5,809 nt of DNA. It comes from CAYUNA01 sp047629355. GTDB taxonomy: Bacteria > Bacteroidota > Bacteroidia > Chitinophagales > Saprospiraceae. The DNA is taken from the NCBI GenBank assembly GCA_047629355.1, contig JBLHWU010000318.1, positions 1 to 5,809 on the forward strand. The letters run 5' to 3'. Position numbers and translations under genes: made by a program. This document shows, piece by piece, positions 1-5,162 of this stretch. The notes beneath the pieces are model-generated. The model was given only the letters and a program-made list of their open reading frames with translations. It was not told the origin of the DNA and made no database searches. The stretch's first letter is position 1. Every line of letters starts with the position of its first letter.

Positions 1-19
1 ACCTCCAAATATCCAGACA

Positions 20-475
20 TCATTCTACCAGATTGTCATACACCTGCACTTTTTTAAAATTCGCTTTGTGTGCCTCAACAAAATGCGTGTGAATCGGGTC
101 GATTTGATATGCTGCCTGTGCCGCCTTATCTTTAAAATGAATGATTAGGGCATAATCATACGAGTTGTCAACAACCTCGCGTGGTGTCCCAGCAGCTGGT
201 CCGATGTAGCAATTTTGGATGTGCGAAATTTGTTTTAGCGACTGTAAATCTTTCTCAAATTGTTGCGTTGCTTCTGCTGATATTTCGTCGTTTAACCATA
301 GAAAAACGGAGTGAATAAAACCTGGCTTTGCCGCAAGTTCGGGGTTTTTAGCTTCTACCAATTCGGCTTTTAGCGTTTCAATTTTCGCAGCTGCTTCGGT
401 AAGCTGGTTGTCTATTCCTGCATTTTGACAAGAGAAAAAACCGAGTAACAGTAGTAAGCAAGTAAGTTGTTTCAT
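20..475 (-). CDS. Dabb-domain (stress-responsive A/B barrel) lipoprotein
   Basis: The product is a predicted 151-residue lipoprotein with one Dabb domain, a dimeric alpha/beta-barrel fold of the ferredoxin-like type; family members have varied or unknown roles, so no reaction is assigned. Residues 1-15 form a hydrophobic signal (TCLLLLLGFFS) ending in lipobox-like FFSC, with Cys16 as the probable lipidated residue. Residues 25-42 are an alanine/lysine/glutamate-rich helix, probably a spacer or short coiled coil. The Dabb domain runs from about residue 52 to the end: it opens with GFIHSVFLWL, has the GP..G.P turn and SYDYALIIHF strand, and closes with DPIHTHF (126-132) and VQVYDNLV. The frame is open up to a TTG at 502, but the ATG at 475 is preferred because it places a standard signal peptide at the N-terminus. 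The gene follows a membrane-protein gene by 56 bases on the same strand and may be cotranscribed with it. The family call is firm; the biological role is unknown. Confidence 0.88.
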   Translation of the reverse strand: MKQLTCLLLLLGFFSCQNAGIDNQLTEAAAKIETLKAELVEAKNPELAAKPGFIHSVFLWLNDEISAEATQQFEKDLQSLKQISHIQNCYIGPAAGTPREVVDNSYDYALIIHFKDKAAQAAYQIDPIHTHFVEAHKANFKKVQVYDNLVE

Positions 476-531
476 ATATGTATATATATTTTTTTGCCAC
501 AAAGTAGCTATTGTTTATTAAAAATAAAAAC

Positions 532-1059
532 TTAGCCATTTTTCGTAAAAAAAGCATCCTTTCGATATTCCCACAATGTTTTCAGAATAAACACATGCGA
601 CACAAAAACCAATGGAATAAATGTGGTCAAGACGCCAAACAGCCGAGTATCTAATTTATTGACATTTTGTACCAAAAGCGGCATATCAAAAAGCGTTGCC
701 AAACCTAAGTCAGAAAAGCCCCAAATGCTAAAAATAATGATAATAATATGCGCATATTTCCATCGCCGATATAAGGCAAATAGCGTCACCATTGCCAATA
801 AACTTGCACCAATATCTCCTGCTGCCAAGCGAAAAATATGTGCTTTTGGTAAAATAGAATAGGCTGTCGTCAAACCCGGAATCAGCAATGACATCGACAT
901 ATATCGAAACAAATGAATCGCTACCAAGGGCTTCAAAATTTCATAAATATCCAGCTTCCTTTCCTTTACTTTTGGAAAATAAAGCATGCCCAAAATAAAC
1001 CGCCAAGAGATAGAACCGAGAATAAAAGTGAGTGGCAATAAGAGACCTTGATGAAACAT
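532..1059 (-). CDS. Five-helix integral membrane protein of unknown function
   Basis: I do not recognise this 175-residue protein. It is clearly an inner-membrane protein, with hydrophobic segments at about residues 5-27, 42-64, 77-97, 102-124 and 141-163. These are separated by short basic loops (PKVKERK at 29-35, YRRWKY at 97-102) and followed by a charged tail, EYRKDAFFTKNG. Positive charge in the loop after helix 1 and in the helix 3-4 loop suggests those face the cytoplasm. No catalytic motif, cysteine pair or metal-ligand cluster is evident; isolated His residues (3, 49, 74, 104, 155) form no known pattern. The start is an ATG at 1057-1059 with no clear Shine-Dalgarno, as is common in Bacteroidota. 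It is divergent from the NTF2-like gene at 1218, with a 158-base AT-rich gap that must hold both promoters. The Dabb lipoprotein gene lies 56 bases downstream and may share its transcript. Confidence 0.75.
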   Translation of the reverse strand: MFHQGLLLPLTFILGSISWRFILGMLYFPKVKERKLDIYEILKPLVAIHLFRYMSMSLLIPGLTTAYSILPKAHIFRLAAGDIGASLLAMVTLFALYRRWKYAHIIIIIFSIWGFSDLGLATLFDMPLLVQNVNKLDTRLFGVLTTFIPLVFVSHVFILKTLWEYRKDAFFTKNG

Positions 1060-1217
1060 GAATGGGTAATTTTTATTTACAAAAACTTGATAATCAGTTT
1101 GTTACGCAATTAATTCTTGTATAATTTTTCAAACTAAAGCTAAGGTAGGATTTATTTATTCAAGGTTTTATAAAAAATGGTTATTTTGCCGCAAAATCTG
1201 TTTTTTAAAATATTGAA

Positions 1218-1652
1218 ATGAAAAAAATACTACCTGTTTTAATCTTAATTACTTTTGGAATCACTACGCTTCCTGCTCAATCTAACCTTCAAATTACCCT
1301 AAAGTCAACGCTCCAACAACAAGCTATTGCATGGAACAATGGCAACATTGACGCTTTTATGGAAGCTTATTGGAAATCTGAAAAACTCCAATTTATCAGT
1401 AGCAAAAAGGTGACTTATGGTTGGCAAAATACGTTGGATAATTATAAAAAAGGCTATCCAGATAAAGCGACGATGGGACAATTGACATTTGATGTAATTG
1501 ACATTAAAAAATTAGGTCGGAAGTCAGCATCTTTGACTGGAAAATGGATGTTGAAACGAGATGCCGATAAAGGCGATGTTGGTGGCCATTTTTTATTGCT
1601 GTGGCAGAAAATTAAAGGGAAATGGGTGATTGTGGCGGATTGTACGAATTAA
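1218..1652 (+). CDS. Secreted DUF4440/NTF2-like (SnoaL-fold) protein
   Basis: The 144-residue product has a type I signal peptide (MKK start, hydrophobic residues 4-16, probable cleavage after LPA at 18-20) and then a single NTF2-like cone-shaped domain of the DUF4440 group. Recognisable family features in order are the helix LQQQAIAWNNGNIDAFMEAYW (32-52, the usual 'a.A.n.gD...f..y.' pattern), the strand KLQFISSKKVTYGW (56-69), SASLTGKWML (103-112) and the closing LLLWQKIKGKWVIVADCTN (126-144). These proteins are usually ligand-binding or of unknown enzymatic role; a periplasmic or extracellular location is inferred from the signal. As I recall the family, its C-terminus usually reads D-H-T/S; here it reads DCTN, so a pocket histidine may be replaced by cysteine. 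The ATG at 1218 is the only start giving a full signal peptide. No obvious intrinsic terminator follows, and the next 290 bases are decayed sequence. Confidence 0.8.
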   Translation: MKKILPVLILITFGITTLPAQSNLQITLKSTLQQQAIAWNNGNIDAFMEAYWKSEKLQFISSKKVTYGWQNTLDNYKKGYPDKATMGQLTFDVIDIKKLGRKSASLTGKWMLKRDADKGDVGGHFLLLWQKIKGKWVIVADCTN

Positions 1653-1703
1653 TCGATTTTCAAGATGGAGGTCCCTATTAAATATAACACGTACTAATTA
1701 ATC
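1642..1703. repeat. Short imperfect direct repeat downstream of the NTF2-like gene
   Basis: GTACGAATTAATC (1642-1654, overlapping the stop codon of the NTF2-like gene) recurs as GTACTAATTAATC at 1691-1703, 12 of 13 bases identical. It could be a trace of slippage or a small duplication at the edge of the decayed region that follows. In DNA this AT-rich a repeat of this length can also arise by chance. Confidence 0.35.
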
Positions 1704-1736
1704 ACGTTTTGCTGCTGTGCTAGTTTAAGGAAGCGA

Positions 1737-1889
1737 ATGAAAAAATTGGGCTTACTTATTAAAACCATTGTTGTTGATTCTTACTTTTGGGCAAATTCCG
1801 AGAAAGATTTCTGATACGCTTTGGTGCTATCCGACCCTTCGTTTGGAAAAGGTGAAATGATTAGAATTTTGCCTTTACAAAAAGGTTTG
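1737..1889 (+). pseudogene. Possible remnant of a small secreted protein (frameshifted, 3'-truncated)
   Basis: An ATG at 1737 follows AAGGAAG (1727-1733), a good Shine-Dalgarno match at a suitable distance, and opens with MKKLGLLIKT. The frame then loses its signal-peptide character and stops at 1812-1814. One frame over, starting at 1769, the text becomes LLLILTFGQIPRKISDTL, a natural continuation of the hydrophobic core. From 1821 the original frame again reads sensibly as VLSDPSFGKGEMIRILPLQ and runs into the hairpin and the desaturase 3' end. Two compensating frameshifts would therefore give a signal peptide plus a mature region that is cut off on the right. The remnant is too short to name a family. 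It may be a decayed neighbour or duplicate of the preceding secreted protein, whose N-terminus (MKKILPVLILITFG) is similar only in the signal peptide. Chance cannot be excluded. Confidence 0.3.
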
Positions 1890-1936
1890 GAAATTAGGTA
1901 TCCGATAACGCTGGTGCGTATCGAATACCTAATTTC
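1890..1936 (-). terminator. Long hairpin directly behind the desaturase stop codon
   Basis: Arm 1890-1907 (core ATTAGGTATCCGATA) pairs with 1919-1936 (core TATCGAATACCTAAT) with a single internal C/A mismatch. The inner CGC/GCG closes a TGGT tetraloop, with one bulged A at 1908. On the minus strand it begins nine bases after the desaturase stop (1946-1948) and is followed by TTTCC and, further on, CCTTTTTG. This position suggests a transcript-end or mRNA-stabilising hairpin, although no uninterrupted U-run abuts the stem as in a classical intrinsic terminator. It also lies where the plus-strand remnant loses its coding character, so it could be a transposition or recombination scar. Confidence 0.55.
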
Positions 1937-1945
1937 AGAAATAAA

Positions 1946-2692
1946 TCAATGCACTTCTGCAACTGGATTTTCATTCAAGCGAATAATCCCCACGGCATTA
2001 AACAAGCGAATAACACCATAAACAGGGTCTAACTCAAACCATCGAAAACCGAAATTTGGATTGCTCCCTCGCTTGTGGTGATTGTTGTGGTAACCTTCAC
2101 CCAACATCAAAAAATCAAGTGGCAACAAATTTTTAGATGTATTGTTGACTTCAAAATTGGTATAGCCATATTTATGTGCAAACCAATTGATGACTGCCCC
2201 GTGAATAGGTCCCATCAAAAAATGAATCGGCAACAATAAATACATCCAAGGTTCTGTCGCGAAAATTAAGTAGAAACCAATATAAAACAGTCCCCAAAAA
2301 ATCCGCGAACCCCAGTGTCCTGCCATCGTATCAAAAGCCGTCCACTTGGGCATATCTTTCGTAAATTGTGGTTCTAACTCCGCTTTTCCGTAAAGAATAT
2401 TATTGTATACATCGCGCGTTCGCAACATCATTTTCATCATCGTTTCGTCGTAGCTTGGCGAGTGCGGGTCTAACTCCGTATCCGTGTAAGCATGATGTTG
2501 ACGATGTAAGACCCCATATACATAAGGACTCAAGTAGGAAGAGCCTTGCCCTATCCAAGAACCGACAAAAAATATTTTTTCCCATGTTTTCGACATGCTA
2601 AACATCTGGTGCGCAGCATATCTATGGTGAAAAAAGGTTTGAAAAAACAAAGAAAAATACCAATGAAAAATAATAAATAAGATAATTATCAT
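1946..2692 (-). CDS. Membrane fatty acid desaturase (acyl-CoA/acyl-lipid delta-9-type)
   Basis: The product is a 248-residue di-iron integral membrane desaturase that introduces a cis double bond into a fatty acyl chain, using oxygen and an electron donor, and so tunes membrane fluidity. All three histidine boxes that bind the di-iron centre are intact: HRYAAH (residues 23-28, H-x4-H), HRQHH (63-67, H-x2-HH) and HNNHH (202-206, within GEGYHNNHH). The extra conserved histidine in NWFAHKYG (His172 by my count, just before the third box) is also present. Hydrophobic spans are at about 1-20, 38-60 and 130-165, giving the usual four-crossing topology with the boxes on the cytoplasmic side. The length matches the compact bacterial stearoyl-CoA-desaturase-like group, which lacks a fused cytochrome b5, so an outside redox partner is needed. 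Double-bond position (delta-9 is usual) cannot be read from sequence alone. The ATG at 2690-2692 gives a complete N-terminus. The gene stands alone on its strand, is divergent from the interrupted gene to its right, and is followed by a strong hairpin. Confidence 0.94.
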   Translation of the reverse strand: MIIILFIIFHWYFSLFFQTFFHHRYAAHQMFSMSKTWEKIFFVGSWIGQGSSYLSPYVYGVLHRQHHAYTDTELDPHSPSYDETMMKMMLRTRDVYNNILYGKAELEPQFTKDMPKWTAFDTMAGHWGSRIFWGLFYIGFYLIFATEPWMYLLLPIHFLMGPIHGAVINWFAHKYGYTNFEVNNTSKNLLPLDFLMLGEGYHNNHHKRGSNPNFGFRWFELDPVYGVIRLFNAVGIIRLNENPVAEVH

Positions 2693-2931
2693 AAAGCAAT
2701 TACTAATTTAAATCAAAAAAATCTAATGTAAATATAAGAGAAGTAACAGAATTTCCCTCCATTGGTTTTTTAATAAAAGTGTCAAATTACAGTTTCCAAA
2801 ACACTAAGGAACCCGAAATAGATAATCTATCGCTTCTTGACGAAGTTCTTTTCTCATTTAAGAAATCTAAAAAAAGTGAGCATAACTGGTTATTTGAGCC
2901 TTTTTTTAAGTTTTTAAAAAAAAACGAGTTA

Positions 2932-3088
2932 GTAAAATAAATTAAATAATTCAGACCGTAATGCGCATTCTTTTGCCGTCTAAAAAACACAAAAAAATAG
3001 TTCCGTAACCCTGCTATGCAACGATTTTTTGAATTCTTTAGGCGAAAAAGAATGCGCATTACGACCCGACTTATTTAATTTATTTTAC
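2932..3088. mobile_element. Palindromic MITE-like element A (157 bp) flanked by TTA
   Basis: The ends are perfect inverted repeats for 18 bases (GTAAAATAAATTAAATAA at 2932-2949 against 3071-3088). Pairing continues with four mismatches to 43 bases (39 of 43), including a second 18-base perfect block holding the self-palindrome AATGCGCATT. Weaker pairing continues nearly to the centre, so the whole element is a long imperfect hairpin with a small loop around 3000-3022. TTA directly precedes (2929-2931) and follows (3089-3091) it. Because the flanks are direct and not inverted copies, they look like a 3-bp target-site duplication. It encodes nothing credible. It would depend on a transposase supplied elsewhere; a 3-bp T-N-A duplication recalls some IS5-family subgroups, but that link is inference. 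Confidence 0.72.
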
Positions 3089-3091
3089 TTA

Positions 3092-3249
3092 GGAACGCGA
3101 ATTAAATAAATGCAGATTCCTAACAGGATATTTTGTCCTCATTTTTCACTTTAAAATGCTCATTATATCAACATAAATCGCACTTTTAAAGCAAAAAGGG
3201 AGAACAAAACCTCACTCCCAAGAATCTGCATTTATTTATTCCGCGTTCC
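3092..3249. mobile_element. Palindromic MITE-like element B (158 bp) flanked by TTA
   Basis: The left arm begins GGAACGCGAATTAAATAAAT (3092) and the right arm ends in its complement, CGCGTTCC, at 3249; 26 of the first 28 bases pair (3092-3119 against 3222-3249). The symmetry continues imperfectly through TTTTG and CTTTAAAA blocks almost to the centre, so the element is a full-length hairpin like element A. It is preceded by TTA at 3089-3091, shared with element A, and followed by TTA at 3250-3252. It carries no coding capacity. AATTAAATAA occupies the same offset (bases 9-18) as in element A, although the outermost eight bases differ (GGAACGCG against GTAAAATA). This suggests related but distinct subfamilies. 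The arms of B differ at bases 9 and 11, a sign of some age. Confidence 0.72.
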
Positions 3250-3375
3250 TTAGAAATGGATAGCTTATTTTTTCACCAATTCTCTAACTCAATAAAAATG
3301 GATGTCCAGCGCATATCGGCACTTTGCTATTGGAGACCTTCCTTCACTACTCTATCGAACTTATTTAGCGCACTT

Positions 3376-3410
3376 AAAATCCAATAGTCATCACCTGACT
3401 ATTGGATTTT
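3376..3410 (+). terminator. Perfect 15-bp intrinsic terminator of the interrupted gene
   Basis: AAAATCCAATAGTCA (3376-3390) and TGACTATTGGATTTT (3396-3410) are exact complements around a TCACC loop, with a further T at 3411. The A-run on one side and T-run on the other make it usable in both directions. The stop codon of the interrupted plus-strand gene (TAG, 3385-3387) lies within the left arm, which ties the terminator to that gene. Confidence 0.85.
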
Positions 3411-3430
3411 TACTTTCAGGAAAATGGTCT

Positions 3431-3461
3431 AATAAATTGATTGTCAAGCAATTAATTTATT
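3431..3461. repeat. AT-rich hairpin behind the terminator
   Basis: AATAAATTGATTG (3431-3443) and CAATTAATTTATT (3449-3461) pair at 12 of 13 positions around a TCAAG loop, followed by TTT. It may act as a second, weak terminator 20 bases after the perfect one. The low GC content makes a fortuitous hairpin possible. Confidence 0.4.
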
Positions 3462-3532
3462 TTTGAGGAATAAAAAATGAGCTGCACTTTTCAAAGTAAT
3501 TTCTTAAAAACATGACTTTTTTACGCCAACCC

Positions 3533-3563
3533 TTGAACTTCTCCCTGCAATAACCTAAATTTA
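3533..3563 (+). promoter_or_regulatory. Candidate Bacteroidota-type promoter for rlpA
   Basis: TTG (3533-3535) is followed after 20 bases by TAAATTTA (3556-3563). This resembles the phylum's -33 TTTG / -7 TAnnTTTG promoter, with one mismatch in the -7 box. It would start a transcript near 3570 with a leader of about 140 bases. The match is short and tentative. Confidence 0.28.
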
Positions 3564-3708
3564 CCCCCGTAATCCACCATTTTTTTTTTAAAAAATCAGA
3601 ATGATAACAAGGGAAACCACACAAAATTGGCTGAGGCTGATTTACCCCAAATTGAATTGATATTTTAACTTGATTGCGTCAATTCGTCATTCAACTAAAC
3701 ATACTACC

Positions 3709-4599
3709 ATGAAGTTTTTTGCAAGTATTTTAATGCTTAACCTATTCTTTTCAGTCAGTCTGATAGCACAGCAAGAAGAAGTTGGAATTGCCTCCTACTA
3801 TTCAGACAAATTTCACGGAAAGCCCACTGCCAGCGGTGAATTGTATAATAAAAATGACATGACAGGTGCGCACAAAACGTTGCCATTTGGTACGATTGTT
3901 AAGGTCACACGGATGGAAAATGGTAAATCTGTGCGGGTTAAAATTACTGACCGAGGCCCATTTATTAGTGGTCGAATTGTTGAGATTTCACGGGCAGCAG
4001 CAAAGAAAATTGGATTGGTAAAAGCTGGTATCGCTGAAGTTCGATTAGATGTCGTGAAAGAATTAGCAGAGCCAGCAGTTGCGACTGCACCTGCCATAGT
4101 ACCAAAACCAGTAGAAAAAGAAATTGCTAAAATAACGGTAGAAACACCTAAAAAAACAGTAGTAAAACCAGCAGTAACTAAAGCTCCAGTTAAGAAAGTA
4201 GCACCTAAACCCGCTCCAATTATTAAAGAAACGCCTAAAACGGTTGTTGCTTCCAAAGAAACTGCGGCAGACCGAATGAGTTTGGTTAAAGGCAAAGAAT
4301 ATCAACCTTATGGATTGTACAGCATCCAATTGAAAAAGCCAAAGCGTCAAGGTTATGGTGTTCAAGTAGCATCTTTAGGTAATATTGATGGCGCTTTTCG
4401 CAAAGTTGCGGAGTTGCAAGGACAATGGTTTGATAATATTTTGATGAATATGGAGAAAGGGGAAAATGGAAAAAAAGTATATAAAATTATTCTCGGCCCA
4501 TTCGATGACCAAAAATCTGCAACGGCTTATAACAAGGCTTTGAAGAAAAAGAAAATGAAGGGATTTGTGGTGAGCTTGGCAGAAGCACCAAATAAATAA
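3709..4599 (+). CDS. rlpA: RlpA-like septal ring lytic transglycosylase (DPBB plus SPOR)
   Basis: RlpA cleaves peptide-free (denuded) peptidoglycan strands at the division septum. The 296-residue product has a signal peptide (residues 1-20, MKFFASILML... to SLIA) without a lipobox cysteine, so it should be periplasmic rather than lipid-anchored like E. coli RlpA. Residues 25-116 are the double-psi beta-barrel with the family signatures GIASYYSDKFHGKPTASGELY, TGAHKTLPFGT, DRGPFISGR and the alpha-helical SRAAAKKIGL. Residues matching the Glu, His and Asp implicated in catalysis in Pseudomonas RlpA are present (Glu44, His55, Asp81). Residues 117-190 form a low-complexity Lys/Pro/Ala/Val/Thr linker suited to spanning the wall. 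Residues 214-290 are a SPOR domain (GYGVQVASLG... KVYKIILGPFDDQKSA... GFVVSL), which binds denuded glycan. The frame is open to a TTG at 3670, but the ATG at 3709 gives the proper signal peptide. The gene is monocistronic, closed by the terminator at 4618. Confidence 0.94.
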   Translation: MKFFASILMLNLFFSVSLIAQQEEVGIASYYSDKFHGKPTASGELYNKNDMTGAHKTLPFGTIVKVTRMENGKSVRVKITDRGPFISGRIVEISRAAAKKIGLVKAGIAEVRLDVVKELAEPAVATAPAIVPKPVEKEIAKITVETPKKTVVKPAVTKAPVKKVAPKPAPIIKETPKTVVASKETAADRMSLVKGKEYQPYGLYSIQLKKPKRQGYGVQVASLGNIDGAFRKVAELQGQWFDNILMNMEKGENGKKVYKIILGPFDDQKSATAYNKALKKKKMKGFVVSLAEAPNK

Positions 4600-4617
4600 T
4601 CTTTCTTTTTTTGATAT

Positions 4618-4657
4618 AAAAACGGCAGCTACCAATCGAGGTAGCTGCCGTTTTTTT
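4618..4657. terminator. Bidirectional intrinsic terminator between convergent genes
   Basis: AAAAACGGCAGCTACC (4618-4633) and GGTAGCTGCCGTTTTT (4640-4655) pair perfectly around AATCGA, followed by two more Ts. The GC-rich 11-bp core flanked by A- and T-runs makes it efficient in both directions. It lies between the stop of rlpA (4599) and the stop of the minus-strand lipoprotein gene (4671), serving both. Confidence 0.95.
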
Positions 4658-4670
4658 AACTTTAAGTTTT

Positions 4671-5162
4671 TTAGTCCTCACAATCCACTCGAAATAGCGT
4701 ATCTCGAAACACGCCTGTCTCTGGATTTTTCATCTTCAAAATGCCCTCAGACATTTCCAGTTCCACCACTTTTTGGGTCAAATATTCGTCTGTCATTTTG
4801 AAAATAACCTCTTCTTTTCTGCGTTTCGATTTATTCAGAGGATTCGCAATCCCAGTAATAATTCCGCCATCCATCACTCCTAAAACAGAAAATCGACCGT
4901 TATATTTGCCCATAAACTGAACACAATCTAAAATACCCGATACTTTGTGCCCATCGACTGTAAATCGGGCAACAATAGAATCTTGCTCTGAAGTATTTTC
5001 ATTAAAATATTTATAACAAAAAGTTTCTGGAAGCAAGGCTTTGTTTGCTGCGATTTCCGAATCTGGCTTTGGTTGAGAAGTTTTGGTTGCTTTCTTCTTG
5101 ATTTCACCTGATTGACAGCTAAGGAGTAAAATACAAGTTGCGAAGATTAGTTGAAATTTCAT
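4671..5162 (-). CDS. Hypothetical lipoprotein
   Basis: The 163-residue product has a type II signal ending in LLLSC, with Cys16 as the lipidated residue. A lysine-rich, flexible segment follows (GEIKKKATKTSQPKPDSE, 19-36), then a beta-rich globular part from about residue 45. The latter contains CYKYFNENTSEQDSIVARFT, HKVSGILDC and NGRFSVLGVMDGGIITGIAN. This 'C-Y ... D-S-I ... V-S-G ... G.. .G-x-I' arrangement resembles small Bacteroidota lipoproteins of unknown function whose repeated beta-strands include '...VSGxLxY...GxxxGxxxGDTI...'; the likeness is from memory and is not an assigned function. Three mature-part cysteines (Cys49, Cys80 and Cys161 by my count) could allow a disulphide. Upstream on the minus strand, TTTG (5207-5210) and TACGTCAC (5178-5185) are 21 bases apart, a weak promoter candidate. 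The gene converges on rlpA and shares its terminator. Confidence 0.82.
   Translation of the reverse strand: MKFQLIFATCILLLSCQSGEIKKKATKTSQPKPDSEIAANKALLPETFCYKYFNENTSEQDSIVARFTVDGHKVSGILDCVQFMGKYNGRFSVLGVMDGGIITGIANPLNKSKRRKEEVIFKMTDEYLTQKVVELEMSEGILKMKNPETGVFRDTLFRVDCED

Larger units (their letters stand above)
2929..3252. repeat. Three TTA copies bordering the tandem elements (target-site duplications)
   Basis: TTA stands at 2929-2931, 3089-3091 and 3250-3252, exactly at the outer and shared borders of the two palindromes. The simplest history is one insertion at a TTA codon, duplicating it, and then a second insertion at one of the two copies, producing the third. Which element came first cannot be told from this window. 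Confidence 0.65.
2779..3387 (+). pseudogene. Small gene interrupted by two tandem palindromic elements
   Basis: From a GTG at 2779 the frame reads as convincing protein (NTKEPEIDNLSLLDEVLF, then SEHNWLFEPFFKFLKKNEL) up to the TTA codon at 2929-2931, where element A begins and supplies a TAA at once (2938-2940). In the same frame it resumes at the last TTA (3250-3252) as LEMDSLFFHQFSNSIKMDVQ and ends at TAG 3385-3387. The two TTAs are 321 bases apart, a multiple of three. Removing both elements and two TTA copies restores a continuous frame of about 95 codons with a seamless helical stretch across the joint (FLKKNEL|EMDSLFFH). The stop lies inside an intrinsic terminator, as expected for a real gene end. 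I do not recognise the family. The start is uncertain: the frame is open back to 2707 and looks coding (IREVTEFPSIGFLIK), and an ATG at 2726 is just out of frame, so one lost base there (ATG-G-TA) may also have removed the true start. It is probably inactive now. Confidence 0.6.
3411..3708. other. Non-coding leader region upstream of rlpA
   Basis: About 300 bases separate the 3376-3410 terminator from the rlpA start. Only very short open frames exist, such as a 12-codon one from the ATG at 3478 preceded by GAGG, and none is convincing. The stretch holds the AT hairpin at 3431-3461, a candidate promoter at 3533-3563, and two similar words, ATTTACCCCC (3559) and ATTTACCCCA (3640). No known riboswitch or RNA fold is recognised. 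Confidence 0.5.

Noticed and set aside
1204..1217. Promoter boxes for the divergent pair at 1060-1217
   Set aside because: TTATTTTG near 1180 resembles a -7 box but lacks the TAnn spacing and a matching -33 element; nothing on the minus strand fits either.
1821..2021. 66-residue plus-strand open frame as an independent gene
   Set aside because: It starts with TTG, passes through the hairpin and ends antisense to the desaturase C-terminus. At most its first part belongs to the decayed remnant.
2787..3059. 90-residue minus-strand open frame across element A
   Set aside because: It lies mostly within a palindrome and the flanking plus-strand frame, has low-complexity Phe/Lys/Asn text, and is best explained as the shadow of these.
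2929..3252. Integron attC sites or CRISPR-like repeats
   Set aside because: The borders lack the RYYYAAC/GTTRRRY core pair, no integrase cassette order is present, and there is no repeat-spacer periodicity.
3327..3387. Possible anti-terminator: CTATTGGA (3327-3334) could pair with TCCAATAG in the terminator's left arm
   Set aside because: Only eight base pairs compete with a perfect 15-bp stem, and the segment is coding (CYWR) in the reconstructed gene, so attenuation is not supported.
3478..3516. 12-codon plus-strand ORF with a GAGG-like upstream site
   Set aside because: It is too short, its sequence (MSCTFQSNFLKT) has no recognisable character, and it lies between hairpins in non-coding DNA.
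3813..4295. 160-residue minus-strand open frame inside rlpA
   Set aside because: It is antisense to a firmly identified RlpA with intact DPBB motifs; its Thr/Ala/Val richness mirrors the Lys/Pro/Ala linker codons.
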